A stretch of 33,795 bases of DNA from Thiomargarita sp. (GCA_022729575.1 DZAL01000036.1:5714-39508); one strand, 5' to 3'. Shown: positions 1-9,191, counted from the first letter of the stretch. The notes: a model not told the origin generated them from the letters alone. Made by a program: numbers and translations.

Positions 1-53
1 TAACCACCCCCAACCCCTCCTTATCAAGGAGGGGAGAAAGAGCGGGATGGTTA
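1..53. repeat. Hairpin repeat of the CCTCCTTATCAAGGAGGGG family, outer copy
   Basis: A short inverted repeat beginning TAACCA and ending TGGTTA with a CCTCCTTATCAAGGAGG hairpin core. A near-identical copy lies at 123-175. The core also occurs at 9811-9870, 10996-11095 and inside the MITE-like elements at 12064, 16425, 20483 and 23378. This copy ends on a TTA, the complement of a TAA stop, like its twin. Confidence 0.8.
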
Positions 54-122
54 GTTCCTCGCCGGTTTTTCCATAAACTGTTGTGCCAATTCTCCAATCA
101 ACTCATCTTTATAATCTTAAGT

Positions 123-175
123 TAACCACCCCCAACCCCTCCTTATCAAGGAGGGGAGAAAGAGCGGGATGGTTA
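123..175. repeat. Hairpin repeat supplying the kinase stop codon
   Basis: Second copy of the TAACCA...TGGTTA inverted repeat. Its last three bases (173-175, TTA) are the TAA stop of the kinase gene read on the minus strand, so the element ends exactly where the coding sequence ends. The hairpin probably acts at the mRNA 3' end. Confidence 0.75.
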
Positions 176-3100
176 GTCCCCCGCCGGTTTTTCCATAAAC
201 CGTTGTGCCAATTCTCCAATCAACTCATCTTTATAATCTTTCGCTAACCCACGCACCTGTTCCACAAAGGGTTTTAATTCTGTCTCCTCCTGTTCCAATT
301 GCGCTATCCAGTCGAAAATACCAAAAAAATCACCCATTTGAGTTAACTCATATAACTCTGTTGCTTTCTTGGCCGATGGTCCCTTCAACGATAGGAGGAA
401 TTCAGTCGTTGGTGGGGGTAAAATTTCCGCTTGCGCCGGCACCTCTTCAGGAGAGATAGTCATCTGGTATTCCAGCGATTCCTCCAAGTCTAATTGTACC
501 GTAAAGGTACTACCTTGACCTAGCTGACTGGTTACGGTGATTTGACCATCCATCAATTCCACCAGTTGCTTGGCCAAGGCTAATCCCAACCCAGCGCCTT
601 CGGATTTATGTAGCCAATCACTGACCTGCTCAAACGGTATAAAAATTCTGGCCCAATTGGCCTCCGCAATACCGCAACCCGTATCAGTAACTATAAAACG
701 AAAGTGATGCCAGCCAATTCGATCGGTGCAGGATTCACTTTGTACCTGAAAGGTGACTGTACCACCTTGCTGAGTGAATTTCAGCGCATTACTCAATAAA
801 TGCAACAAAATTTGCCGTAAACGTTTGGTATCGGCCCAAACTCCAATGGGTAGTTGCGCGGTTGCTTGATATTGAAATAGGAGTCCTTTTTGGTTAGCTT
901 GGTCACGAAAAATTTCAGCGATGTCAGTTAAACATTTATTTAGATAGAGGTTGCTAAGTTGAAGTTGCACTCGCGCAGTTTGAAGTTTGGAAATGTCTAA
1001 AATATCATCTACTAACGTTAATAAATGTTTGCCACTACGATGGATAACATTCATCCGAGTCAGTTGTTTTTCGGTGAGGCTAGGTTCATTCAAAAACAGT
1101 TGCGTATAACCCAAAATTCCATTCAGGGGAGTTCGAAACTCATGAGAAACATTGGCCAAAAACGCGGTTTTGGTATAATTCGCGGCTTCCGCGGCTTGTC
1201 GGGCCTGTACTTCCGCTTGTTGAGCTTGTTGTAGTTGAGTCACAAACAAGGCATTTTCTAGCGAAATCGCCATCTGACTAGATAATAAGGTTAACACGCG
1301 AAACCGAGCCGGCGTAAACACGCCTTCGGCTAAATTATTTTCCAAGTAAATAATTCCGACTAGCCGTTGTTGGTGCAACAAAGGCAGACATAATAAGGAC
1401 TTGAGAGAATGCTTACGAATGTAGTCATCGGCTTGGTATTTGGCTTCTTGTTGCGCATGGTCTAAAACGAGAGGTTGCTTGGTCCGCAGGACATAATTGA
1501 TTACCGTCATGGGCAACTGTCCTGCCAACGGCAAAGCCTGTAAGACCTGTACTGTGGTTTTCTGAATGGTCCCCTCAGCTTGAATGACCCATTGCTGATT
1601 TTGGGCCAAAATCAAGACTCCGCGTTGGGCTCCAGCATTTTCAATGAGGGTGTGCATCATGGTGGTTAACAACTTATCTAACACGATTTCTTCAGATAAG
1701 ACTTGAGTAGCTTTCATGATACTGCTTAAATCCAACCACTCGGTGTTGCTGGTAAATCGAGTAGTATCCATTACGGTGGGTCTGACGGTGGTGGCAGCAA
1801 TCACGGTGCCAGTAGTCAACCCTGGCGACCAAGCTACGTTTTGCAGGCTTGGCGTGGTGTTTTCCAGAGATTGCAGTTTGGCTAGTGCTCCCCAGCGTTG
1901 GTAGAGATAATAGGCTTTGCTTAGATAAGTGTGTACTAACTCCTCCAAATGCTGAGTGAGATAAAATTTAGTAGCTAATTCGCAAGCCAGTGCCTCCTCT
2001 GCTAAATAGCCGTTAGCTCTCGCACCGCCAATCGCTGTTTCATACAGTTTAGTGGCGGACCAATACTCACCTGATACTCGTGCGATCTCGGCCGCCACTA
2101 AATCATATTTGTGTTGAAAATTCATGGGCGCGTGAGTAGCCCAATACTGCATTTTGGTTTGATTAGCAGTCACTTGAGCGAGATAGATTTGTTGAGTGCT
2201 GGCATCGACCTGGGAATAGTGAGCCAACATCGCTAACGAATAATAAAATTGGTGGATGGCAACTACTACTACTCCCGCATTAGCTGATTCATAATGGGTG
2301 GCCAATTTCGCTTGAGCCGTCGCGGTGGCATAGTCGCCAAATAAATAACTAAGCATGGTTTGAGCCAAATAAACGGCAAAAATGGCCATGCCATAATTAG
2401 TCGTCAGCAAACCTGGGAGAGTCTCCTCGGCATTAAATAGCGGACCGTGTAAACGAGTGGATTCAGTGGTGACCGGATTTTGCAAATTGAAGGCGACTTG
2501 AGCCCAAATTTTTATGTAAATTTGTTGATATTCTTGGTTAGCTTGTCGTACTAGATCAAGATATTTGGCGAGCGTTGGGGTCACGGTCGAAAGCGGAGAG
2601 CCTAGCCAAAATAGGTAGCTACTATAGTGCATAGCTGCAATACAAGCATATTCCCGATCACCGCAGTCTAAGCCACTTTGAATCGCTTCTTGCAAAGGTG
2701 CCAGCGTGGTTTGAAGAGGTTGTTTCCAAGGCGTGATAGCAACCTGGGTGGCAGTCAACACTTTCGCTTTAAATTCTAAGGCCGCAAATTTATCTAATAC
2801 CTGGACCGCCAAACAACCAAACTGGTAGCCGGCCTCGATATTCCCTAAACCTGAACATAAGAGCAAGCCATAAACCGAATAGCCATAAGCCGAAAATGCA
2901 GAATTACCATAGTTGATAGACCGTTGAACCATGGTAAAGGCGACTTTGGGAATTAACGTAGGCGCTATCGTATACGCTGAGGAGATGGTAAAATTTAAGA
3001 TTCTCATCGCCGCCAGTTTGTCGAGTGCGGTCATGGCCGGTAACTGGAGTAACTCTTCAATGTGCAACACGGTGGGAGGTTGTTCGACCATGGTCACTTG

Positions 3101-5809
3101 GAGCATGGCTAAAACCGCCAGCGCGGTGTCTAGTGCTCGTTGCAATTGATTTTGGGCCACATAAGATTGAATGAGAATTTCATAAATCTTGACCTGTTCA
3201 AGGAGGACCTGGGTGTGACTGAGGGCCAGGGCCGCCAATTGTTCGGATTGTTCAAACTGAGCATTTAAATAGTAACTTTCCACTGCTTCTACATATAAAT
3301 TTAGAGTGAGCGCGTCATTTATTCGTTTATCTTCGTCATTGGTGGTCTTCGCACTCTCCAAAGTCAATAAATCTAACCCCAACTGCAAATATTTAACCGC
3401 AGGTCCATAAGCCGCCGCGAGTTTAGCTTTACGACCCGCGAGCAGATTCCATTGAATAACCGCCCGTCGCTCTGCTAACGTGGTTATTAATTGGTAGCCA
3501 ATGTTCAAATGGTCAATGATTTCAAATAGTTTCTCGCTCTTCTCCAAGTCTGGGTCTTGAGCTAAGAGCAATTGTCCGATTTTTAAATGAACCGCGGGTT
3601 TTTGGTCAGTATTAATTAACGCATAAGCAGCTTGTTGCACTCGGTCGTGTAAAAATTTATAATGCAAAATATAGCATTGCGGCATGGCAAAGCTACGCTT
3701 TGTACTCATGGAGCTGGAATCGTTGGAGTCGTTAGCATCGCTAGGATCGAATACCGCTTCTAAAGCGGAAGTAGGTAAAATTAAACTTTCTAGTAGCGCC
3801 GGGAGCAAGGCTTGAGCAGTCTCGGCCAGTGATTGTTCATGAATGATCGATAGGGTAGGTAAATCAAAACGATAGCCAATCCCAGCGGCTAGGGGTAACA
3901 CTTGCTGAGTAGTGGCAGGGAGTTTTTTTAATTTACCAATGATCAATGCTACGACATTATTAGTTATCTCCATTTCTTCAATTTGGCTCAGATTCCACTG
4001 CCAGCCGCCTGAGTTGGCTGGAGTGGGGAACATAAAAGTGAGTAATTGTTCTTGATATAAGGCATGGAGAAATTGATGGACAAAGAAGGGGTTACCTGCC
4101 GTTTTCTGATTCACCAAAGTGGCCAAAGGAGCAACGGTGGTGTGAGCACAGTGTAAAGTTTCACTTATTAGGTCAGTGAGGTCTTCCTGATTTAATGGTC
4201 CCAGTGTGATTTGAGTAAGCCGAGCTTGACTTTTGGCACGGAGTTGGTCTAGTGTGATGAGGAGTGGATGGGCGGCATTAACTTCATTATCGCGATAGGC
4301 TCCCAGCACCAACAGATGATGAATTTCCGCATTGCTCATTATCAATTCCAGAAATTTGAGCGAAGCTAAATCGGCCCATTGTAGGTCATCTATAAACCAG
4401 ACTAATGGATGTTGTGGTTGAGCAAAGATGCGAATAAAATTTTGAAACACGGAGTTGAAACGATGCTGAGTTTCCGTGGGACCTAAGGTGGGGACCACAG
4501 GTTGGCAACCGATAATCAATTCTACTTCAGGAATCATGTCAATCACCACTTGACCATTGGGACCCACGGCGGCGAGGATTTGTTCACGCCACTGGTTAAG
4601 TTGGGTCTCACTTTCGGTTAACAGTTGTCGCATCAAATCAGCAACCGCACTCACGATAGCACGATAGGGAATATTGCGTTGAAATTGGTCAAATTTGCCA
4701 GCGATAAAATAACCACGCTGTTGGCTAATGACTTTATAAATTTCTCGCACCAGCATGGATTTCCCAATACCAGAATAGCCCGCGATTAACATCAATTCGA
4801 GATTTGGTGGCTGCGGAGTTGCGGGTTGCCTTGGGTGAGTATTTTCAGTCGTGCTGGTGGCTACTCGTGCAAAAGCGGCCAGTAAAAGTTCTATTTCAGA
4901 TTCGCGACCGTAGAGTTTGGGCGGAATTTGAAATTTATCAGAAAAATCATGTTGTCCACAGATAAATTCTTCAATTTGGCCAGTGGTTTGTAACTGGTGC
5001 CAGCACGCTTCCAAATCCGCTTTAAGTCCCCAGGCACTTTGATAGCGTTCTTCCGCGGCTTTGGCCAGTAAGCGCAAAATGAGGTGAGAAATCATCACCG
5101 GTATTTCAGGCCGAAATTGAGGCGGGGGCGGGGGCGGTTGGGCCAGATGACAATGAACTAATTCCAGAGCCTCTGCCGTTGCAAATGGCAAACGCGAGGT
5201 CAGTAATTCATAAAAGGTGATACCCAACGAATACAAATCGGTGCGATAGTCCAACGCTCGATTCATTCGCCCGGTTTGCTCTGGGGAGAGATAAGGTAGC
5301 GTCCCTTCTAATTGATTAGGGTTTTGCAACGCCAAGGTTTCACGGGGGAAACGAGTAGCTATCCCCAAATCTATCAGTTTCAGTTGACCGGTGGTTGGAT
5401 TCCAAACAAAATTGCTGGGATTAATGTCTTTATGGATAACATTGGCCGCATGAAGTTGGCCTAAGTTATCGGTCATCTGAATCGCCAACGACAACCATTC
5501 GGTGATGGTAAAGGAGCGCTGAGTCAACCAGTAGGTTAACGAGTAACCACCAAAGTCTTCTAACACCAGCACCACCGTATTTTTAAATTTTTCCAAACCA
5601 TAAGTTTGAATCACGCCAAGCAAAGCTAATTGACTCAGTAATTCATATTCGTGTTGATAGCGAGCCAATTGTACCGGCGAGGGAAAGTCGGCGGTTAGGA
5701 CCTTGAGAATAACTGGCCGGTCATCAGATAAGCGCTGTCCTTGATATACGGTGGAATGGATACCTTCATAAATTTTTTGGTGAATTCGATACTGCGGTAA
5801 AATTAACAT
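173..5809 (-). CDS. Hybrid serine/threonine kinase - AAA ATPase - GAF - sensor histidine kinase
   Basis: A 1878-aa multidomain signalling protein. Positions from the chosen ATG: N-terminal protein kinase ~5-275 with VILKVL (Lys36), HKDINPSN (Asp128), DLG at 147 in place of DFG, and a SPEQ activation-loop end; AAA_16-type ATPase with Walker A GYSGIGKS (344-351) and Walker B WFIDD (Asp474-475); a long helical TPR-like middle (~780-1330); GAF ~1370-1520; HisKA with SHEFRTPLNG (His1556); HATPase ~1665-1780 with LSNALKF, DTGCGI and GAGLGLA boxes. There is no receiver domain; a ~100-aa tail follows. No transmembrane segment is obvious, so it is probably cytoplasmic, with GAF or ATPase sensing an unknown signal. 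The ATG at 5809 has AGGA seven bases upstream; a TTG two codons earlier sits too close to that site. This architecture is common in cyanobacteria and large sulfur bacteria. The phosphotransfer partner is unknown. Confidence 0.93.
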   Translation of the reverse strand: MLILPQYRIHQKIYEGIHSTVYQGQRLSDDRPVILKVLTADFPSPVQLARYQHEYELLSQLALLGVIQTYGLEKFKNTVVLVLEDFGGYSLTYWLTQRSFTITEWLSLAIQMTDNLGQLHAANVIHKDINPSNFVWNPTTGQLKLIDLGIATRFPRETLALQNPNQLEGTLPYLSPEQTGRMNRALDYRTDLYSLGITFYELLTSRLPFATAEALELVHCHLAQPPPPPPQFRPEIPVMISHLILRLLAKAAEERYQSAWGLKADLEACWHQLQTTGQIEEFICGQHDFSDKFQIPPKLYGRESEIELLLAAFARVATSTTENTHPRQPATPQPPNLELMLIAGYSGIGKSMLVREIYKVISQQRGYFIAGKFDQFQRNIPYRAIVSAVADLMRQLLTESETQLNQWREQILAAVGPNGQVVIDMIPEVELIIGCQPVVPTLGPTETQHRFNSVFQNFIRIFAQPQHPLVWFIDDLQWADLASLKFLELIMSNAEIHHLLVLGAYRDNEVNAAHPLLITLDQLRAKSQARLTQITLGPLNQEDLTDLISETLHCAHTTVAPLATLVNQKTAGNPFFVHQFLHALYQEQLLTFMFPTPANSGGWQWNLSQIEEMEITNNVVALIIGKLKKLPATTQQVLPLAAGIGYRFDLPTLSIIHEQSLAETAQALLPALLESLILPTSALEAVFDPSDANDSNDSSSMSTKRSFAMPQCYILHYKFLHDRVQQAAYALINTDQKPAVHLKIGQLLLAQDPDLEKSEKLFEIIDHLNIGYQLITTLAERRAVIQWNLLAGRKAKLAAAYGPAVKYLQLGLDLLTLESAKTTNDEDKRINDALTLNLYVEAVESYYLNAQFEQSEQLAALALSHTQVLLEQVKIYEILIQSYVAQNQLQRALDTALAVLAMLQVTMVEQPPTVLHIEELLQLPAMTALDKLAAMRILNFTISSAYTIAPTLIPKVAFTMVQRSINYGNSAFSAYGYSVYGLLLCSGLGNIEAGYQFGCLAVQVLDKFAALEFKAKVLTATQVAITPWKQPLQTTLAPLQEAIQSGLDCGDREYACIAAMHYSSYLFWLGSPLSTVTPTLAKYLDLVRQANQEYQQIYIKIWAQVAFNLQNPVTTESTRLHGPLFNAEETLPGLLTTNYGMAIFAVYLAQTMLSYLFGDYATATAQAKLATHYESANAGVVVVAIHQFYYSLAMLAHYSQVDASTQQIYLAQVTANQTKMQYWATHAPMNFQHKYDLVAAEIARVSGEYWSATKLYETAIGGARANGYLAEEALACELATKFYLTQHLEELVHTYLSKAYYLYQRWGALAKLQSLENTTPSLQNVAWSPGLTTGTVIAATTVRPTVMDTTRFTSNTEWLDLSSIMKATQVLSEEIVLDKLLTTMMHTLIENAGAQRGVLILAQNQQWVIQAEGTIQKTTVQVLQALPLAGQLPMTVINYVLRTKQPLVLDHAQQEAKYQADDYIRKHSLKSLLCLPLLHQQRLVGIIYLENNLAEGVFTPARFRVLTLLSSQMAISLENALFVTQLQQAQQAEVQARQAAEAANYTKTAFLANVSHEFRTPLNGILGYTQLFLNEPSLTEKQLTRMNVIHRSGKHLLTLVDDILDISKLQTARVQLQLSNLYLNKCLTDIAEIFRDQANQKGLLFQYQATAQLPIGVWADTKRLRQILLHLLSNALKFTQQGGTVTFQVQSESCTDRIGWHHFRFIVTDTGCGIAEANWARIFIPFEQVSDWLHKSEGAGLGLALAKQLVELMDGQITVTSQLGQGSTFTVQLDLEESLEYQMTISPEEVPAQAEILPPPTTEFLLSLKGPSAKKATELYELTQMGDFFGIFDWIAQLEQEETELKPFVEQVRGLAKDYKDELIGELAQRFMEKPAGD

Positions 5810-5860
5810 CGTCAATTCCTATAAATTTAATAAGTAAAATTCGAAAATTTGAGTATTTAA

Positions 5861-5866
5861 AGTATA
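5861..5866 (-). promoter_or_regulatory. Possible -10 box for the kinase gene
   Basis: TATACT on the minus strand, about 50 bp upstream of the kinase ATG. No convincing -35 box lies 17 bp upstream, so this is tentative. Confidence 0.3.
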
Positions 5867-5946
5867 GCATTGTTTCCTAAATAATGCTATCATAATTTTT
5901 CTTATTCTCCTGACTTCTTTCTTAACTCAGGAGGAGCCAACGATGC

Positions 5947-5975
5947 TTGACATACTGATAATTATGAATTATAGT
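5947..5975 (+). promoter_or_regulatory. Sigma70-type promoter for ftsB(-gatB)
   Basis: TTGACA (5947-5952), a 17-bp spacer, then TATAGT (5970-5975). This is a perfect -35 and a 5/6 -10 at ideal spacing. It lies ~175 bp before ftsB; the intervening leader contains a 33-bp palindrome (6092-6124) that would form a strong hairpin in the transcript. Confidence 0.65.
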
Positions 5976-6091
5976 GAATCCTATCCAAATTACTGCTACC
6001 GCAGACTATTTAATTTTTAGGTAGTGTGTGGTAGCACTAATGGTATAGTCGTATATCTGTTCAAACCCTCAAACGGTTACGCTTAAGTCTG

Positions 6092-6124
6092 AGGGATAAC
6101 ACCCCTCGAAGGGGTGTTATCCCT
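6092..6124. repeat. 33-bp palindrome, AGGGATAACACCCC family (copy 1)
   Basis: A near-perfect palindrome: AGGGATAACACCCC, TCGAA, then GGGGTGTTATCCCT. Other copies are at 6438, 6486, 25580, 25960 and 33388. It lies in the ftsB leader 25 bp before the ATG, where a hairpin could affect translation or RNA stability. Confidence 0.85.
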
Positions 6125-6148
6125 GCCGTTAATTCGTAATTCCAACTT

Positions 6149-6424
6149 ATGAAATGGCTCCTTTTGTTAATTTTATTATTACTTTTCACTGAGTTACAGT
6201 ATCAACTATGGTTAGGTCAGGGAAATTATGGAGAATTACAAGCATTGCAAGCCATGGTAGAGCAACAACGACGAGAAAATTTAGCCTTACAGCAACGTAA
6301 TGAAGTGTTGGCCGCTGATATTAAGGATTTGAAACAAGGCACCGAAGCGATTGAAGAACGTGCGCGGCTGGATTTTGGTATGATTAAACCAGGGGAGATA
6401 TTTTATCAAATTGTGGAAGAGTAA
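6149..6424 (+). CDS. ftsB: Cell division protein FtsB
   Basis: A 91-aa FtsB/DivIC-family protein. One N-terminal membrane anchor (residues ~3-21, very Leu-rich) is followed by a coiled coil (~30-68) and a conserved C-terminal stretch containing EERARLDFGMIKPGE, the region that in FtsB contacts FtsL/FtsQ in the divisome. Length is normal for FtsB. It starts at ATG 6149 with only a weak ribosome-binding site. In many gammaproteobacteria ftsB sits between eno and ispD; here it is upstream of gatB with two palindromes in between, so the usual neighbourhood has been rearranged. Confidence 0.9.
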   Translation: MKWLLLLILLLLFTELQYQLWLGQGNYGELQALQAMVEQQRRENLALQQRNEVLAADIKDLKQGTEAIEERARLDFGMIKPGEIFYQIVEE

Positions 6425-6430
6425 ATTGAT

Positions 6431-6526
6431 GGAGGTAAGGGATAACACCCCTCGAAGGGGTGTTATCCCTAGCTTTCTGGAGGTAAGGGATAACACCCCT
6501 CGAAGGGGTGTTATCCCTAGTTTTCT
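6431..6526. repeat. Two tandem 48-bp units, each with the AGGGATAACACCCC palindrome
   Basis: Units 6431-6478 and 6479-6526 are almost identical: GGAGGTAAGGG, the 33-bp palindrome (6438-6470 and 6486-6518), then a short TAG(C/T)TTTCT tail. They fill the ftsB-gatB gap and would make two consecutive hairpins in a read-through mRNA. Confidence 0.85.
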
Positions 6527-6546
6527 AAAACGAGGTCATAATAAAT

Positions 6547-7974
6547 ATGTCATGGGAATCAGTGATTGGTTTAGAAGTACATGCTCAATTAGCCACGAAG
6601 AGCAAAATTTTTTCGGGTGCCGCTACTACTTATGGTGCTCCTCCGAATACTCAAGCTTGTGCGGTGGATTTAGGCTTACCTGGCGTGTTACCCGTGCTCA
6701 ATGAAGCAGTGGTAAGAATGGCGTGTAAATTCGGCTTGGCGATTGGTGCAACTATTGCGCCACGCTCAGTATTTGCGCGAAAAAATTATTTTTACCCCGA
6801 TTTACCCAAAGGCTATCAAATTAGTCAATACGAGTTACCTATTGTCGAAAAAGGTCAAATGAGTATTGAAATGGAGGGAGCAGAGAAAATTATTGGAATT
6901 ACGCGAGCGCACTTGGAAGAGGATGCCGGCAAGTCATTACATGAAGATTTCCATGAGCTCACCGGCATTGACTTAAATCGCGCCGGTACGGGGCTATTGG
7001 AAATAGTGTCGGAACCGGATTTGCGCTCCGCGAAGGAAGCTATTGCCTACCTGAAAAAACTGCATTCGCTGGTGCGCTATTTGGAAATTTGCGATGGTAA
7101 CATGCAAGAAGGCTCTTTTCGTTGTGATGCCAATGTGTCCGTGCGTCGGGTTGGCCAAACCACTTTAGGGACTCGGGCGGAGTTAAAAAATCTCAATTCG
7201 TTTCGTTTTATAGAACGAGCGATTAATTACGAAATTGAGCGACAAATTGAGATTTTGGAAGGTGGGGGCAAAATTGTCCAAGAAACTCGCTTGTATGATG
7301 CCGATAAAAATGAAACGCGGACGATGCGGTCGAAAGAAGAGGCACATGATTATCGTTATTTTCCGGATCCAGACTTGTTACCATTGGTCATTGAAGCCGA
7401 ATTTTTGACCCAAATTCGTGCGGAGTTGCCAGAATTACCGGATGAGAAAAAGCACCGCTTGATGAAGCAATACGGCCTATCGGCTTATGATGCCGGGGTA
7501 TTGACCAGTAGTCGAGAACTGGCAAATTATTTTGAGGAGACCGTGACTGCGGCGGAAAGTGACCCTAAATTATGTGCCAACTGGGTCATGGTGGAATTGG
7601 CGGCGTTGTTAAACAAACATAACCTGGAAATCGCCGCTTCACCCATTAGTGCCCAACAATTAGGCGGTTTATTGCGGCGTATTACTGATAACACGATTTC
7701 TGGCAAAATTGCCAAAGAAGTGTTTGAAGTGCTGTGGCAAAGTCCCGGTGAGGCCGATACGATTATTGAGCAACGCGGATTGAAGCAAGTGACTGATACG
7801 GGCGCGATAGAGCGGATTATTGATGAAGTGATGGCCAATAATCCCAAACAGTTAGCGGATTACCGTAGTGGTAAGGAGAAGCTATTTGGTTTCTTTGTAG
7901 GCCAAGTAATGAAAGTTTCGCAAGGGAAAGCGAATCCAACGCAAGTCAATGAGTTATTGAAGCAGAAATTATAG
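6547..7974 (+). CDS. gatB: Aspartyl/glutamyl-tRNA amidotransferase subunit B
   Basis: A 475-aa protein of standard GatB length. GatB is the kinase-like subunit of the GatCAB complex, which phosphorylates and then amidates Glu-tRNA(Gln) or Asp-tRNA(Asn) in the cytoplasm. Visible family signatures: IGLEVHAQL near the N terminus, [26 protein letters not shown], and the C-terminal helical YqeY-like tail (~325-475). It starts at ATG 6547 with GAGG upstream. Often gatC-gatA-gatB are adjacent; neither gatA nor gatC is in this window, so the complex must be encoded at separate sites. It is probably transcribed from the promoter before ftsB, though the palindromes may uncouple the two genes. Confidence 0.95.
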   Translation: MSWESVIGLEVHAQLATKSKIFSGAATTYGAPPNTQACAVDLGLPGVLPVLNEAVVRMACKFGLAIGATIAPRSVFARKNYFYPDLPKGYQISQYELPIVEKGQMSIEMEGAEKIIGITRAHLEEDAGKSLHEDFHELTGIDLNRAGTGLLEIVSEPDLRSAKEAIAYLKKLHSLVRYLEICDGNMQEGSFRCDANVSVRRVGQTTLGTRAELKNLNSFRFIERAINYEIERQIEILEGGGKIVQETRLYDADKNETRTMRSKEEAHDYRYFPDPDLLPLVIEAEFLTQIRAELPELPDEKKHRLMKQYGLSAYDAGVLTSSRELANYFEETVTAAESDPKLCANWVMVELAALLNKHNLEIAASPISAQQLGGLLRRITDNTISGKIAKEVFEVLWQSPGEADTIIEQRGLKQVTDTGAIERIIDEVMANNPKQLADYRSGKEKLFGFFVGQVMKVSQGKANPTQVNELLKQKL

Positions 7975-8081
7975 TAAGTCGCCAGTAGTTCAATCACTCG
8001 ACGAACGGTCAGGCGTAGGTCACGAATGCGGGGTTGCCCATTCAGGCGGGCCGACTAGCTAGTGATACGGTCAAATTTCAT
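7975..8081 (-). pseudogene. DUF433-family antitoxin-like gene remnant
   Basis: Read on the minus strand from ATG 8081: MKFDRITS, an in-frame TAG, then SARLNGQPRIRDLRLTVRR followed by VIELLAT. This matches the N-terminal half of DUF433 proteins (usual pattern DRIT...NGQPCIRGLRI.V..V...LA), small helix-turn-helix proteins often found in toxin-antitoxin-like pairs. The reading ends at the gatB stop codon, so the C-terminal half is gone and the nonsense codon breaks the rest. Family assignment is from the motif only. Confidence 0.6.
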
Positions 8082-8116
8082 AATTGGTTGTCTATCTCGG
8101 TGGTGTGAGGTTGGTA

Positions 8117-8219
8117 GGAATGCCGCCCGGACGCTCCGCGTCCAGTCTCCGCATCTATAAGTTTGAAGAGTTTTCTAAAATCGGCAGTGACTGGACGCGG
8201 AGCGTCCGGGCGGCATTCC
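8117..8219. repeat. 31-bp perfect inverted repeat around a 41-bp loop (MITE-like)
   Basis: Arms 8117-8147 and 8189-8219 are perfect reverse complements, including GCCGCCCGGACGCTCCGCG. Much higher GC than its surroundings. The flanks extend the symmetry weakly (GAGGTTGG / CCCACCTC). The 225 bases between the DUF433 relic and fur hold only this element and a degenerate CCTCTCCC stretch. Confidence 0.85.
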
Positions 8220-8306
8220 CACCTCGAGCGTAGGAACGAGGTGATAAATTGGCCATCACCCCGGACCCTCTCCCAAAGGAAGAGAATACCAGGGGAGCCC
8301 GCGTTA

Positions 8307-8714
8307 TTATCGACATTCTAAACAAATGCCATAAATATATAAACAGTGCTCAACAATTTCAAAGCCTTTTTCCTGAGCAATGGCCAGTTGTCGTTGTTCA
8401 ATTATTTCGTCAATAAATTCAACAATTTTACCGCATTTAGTGCAAACCAAATGGTCATGGTGATAGCCTTCATTTAATTCAAATACGGATAATCCTCCTT
8501 CAAAATGATGACGTACTACCAATCCTGCGGCTTCAAATTGAGTTAATACCCGATAAACGGTAGCCAAACCAACATCTTCACCGGTTTCTAACAATGCTTT
8601 ATAAACTTCTTCGGCCGTGAAATGACGTTGACGATTATGTTCCAGTAATTGTAAAATTCGTAATCGTGGTAATGTCGCTTTTAGGCCCACTTTTTTGAGG
8701 TCTGGTGTTTCCAT
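8307..8714 (-). CDS. fur: Ferric uptake regulator Fur
   Basis: A 135-aa metal-dependent transcriptional repressor. The N-terminal winged helix (~1-82) includes EDVGLATVYRVLTQFEAAGL; the dimerisation/metal-binding half has HHFEGGLSVFEL (69-80), HHDHLVCTKCGKIVEF (85-100; Cys91, Cys94) and a terminal CLEC (131-134). These correspond to the metal ligands of typical Fur. It starts at ATG 8714 with AGAGG upstream. It is divergent from bamE across ~90 bp, a conserved gammaproteobacterial arrangement. No convincing Fur box is visible in the gap. Confidence 0.95.
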   Translation of the reverse strand: METPDLKKVGLKATLPRLRILQLLEHNRQRHFTAEEVYKALLETGEDVGLATVYRVLTQFEAAGLVVRHHFEGGLSVFELNEGYHHDHLVCTKCGKIVEFIDEIIEQRQLAIAQEKGFEIVEHCLYIYGICLECR

Positions 8715-8804
8715 TTTTTTTGCCTCTTTATTTTAAATAAAAATTGTGTTATGCTGAAATAAGACGGAAATAAATTTTGTGTGGTCAACCAGTCGTTTTA
8801 TATT

Positions 8805-9191
8805 ATGATACAAAAATTGATAGTGATTATTACGTTATCTGCCATAAGTGTTATTATTCTTTCTAGTTGTTCACTGTACCAAATTGATGTCCAACAAGGT
8901 AATGTGGTGACGCAAGAAATGTTAGACCAGTTGGAATTGAACATGCCGGCGAAAAAAGTGCGTTTCGTTATGGGTAGCCCATTATTGACAGATGTTTTTT
9001 CGCCACAACGATGGGACTATTTTTATGGATTTCAATCTGGCAATAGTCAGCGTGAACAACGTCATCTGACGTTATTTTTTGATGAAAAAGAGCAACTTAT
9101 CAAAATAGCCGGAGATGTGGTTATTAATCTTCGAGATAAGCAAAAGTCGCCGCCACTACCGGCACCAGAGGAAAGTGAACCCATATTGTAG
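8805..9191 (+). CDS. bamE: Outer membrane assembly lipoprotein BamE (OmlA/SmpA)
   Basis: A 128-aa lipoprotein of the BAM complex that folds outer-membrane beta-barrels. The N terminus is a lipoprotein signal peptide with lipobox LSSC (Cys22). The mature part carries the SmpA/OmlA pattern: GNVVTQEMLDQLELNM, VRFVMGSPLLTDVF, RWDYFYGF and LTLFFDE. A GTG eight codons upstream would also keep the frame, but the ATG at 8805 gives a correct signal peptide. Its position divergent from fur supports the call. Confidence 0.92.
   Translation: MIQKLIVIITLSAISVIILSSCSLYQIDVQQGNVVTQEMLDQLELNMPAKKVRFVMGSPLLTDVFSPQRWDYFYGFQSGNSQREQRHLTLFFDEKEQLIKIAGDVVINLRDKQKSPPLPAPEESEPIL

Larger units (their letters stand above)
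1..240. repeat. Tandem duplication (122-bp offset) of the kinase gene 3' end plus its hairpin repeat
   Basis: Bases 1-118 match 123-240 with only a few mismatches. Each copy holds the hairpin repeat followed by the last ~22 codons of the kinase gene on the minus strand. The outer copy (51-118) is a non-functional tail fragment reading KDYKDELIGELAQ and then a slightly different end with its own TAA; the inner copy is the real gene end. Confidence 0.9.

Noticed and set aside
6411..6704. 97-codon frame overlapping ftsB and gatB
   Set aside because: It translates the two tandem palindromes and overlaps gatB in another frame.
8715..8804. Fur box between fur and bamE
   Set aside because: The gap is AT-rich, but no stretch matched the inverted-repeat consensus well enough.
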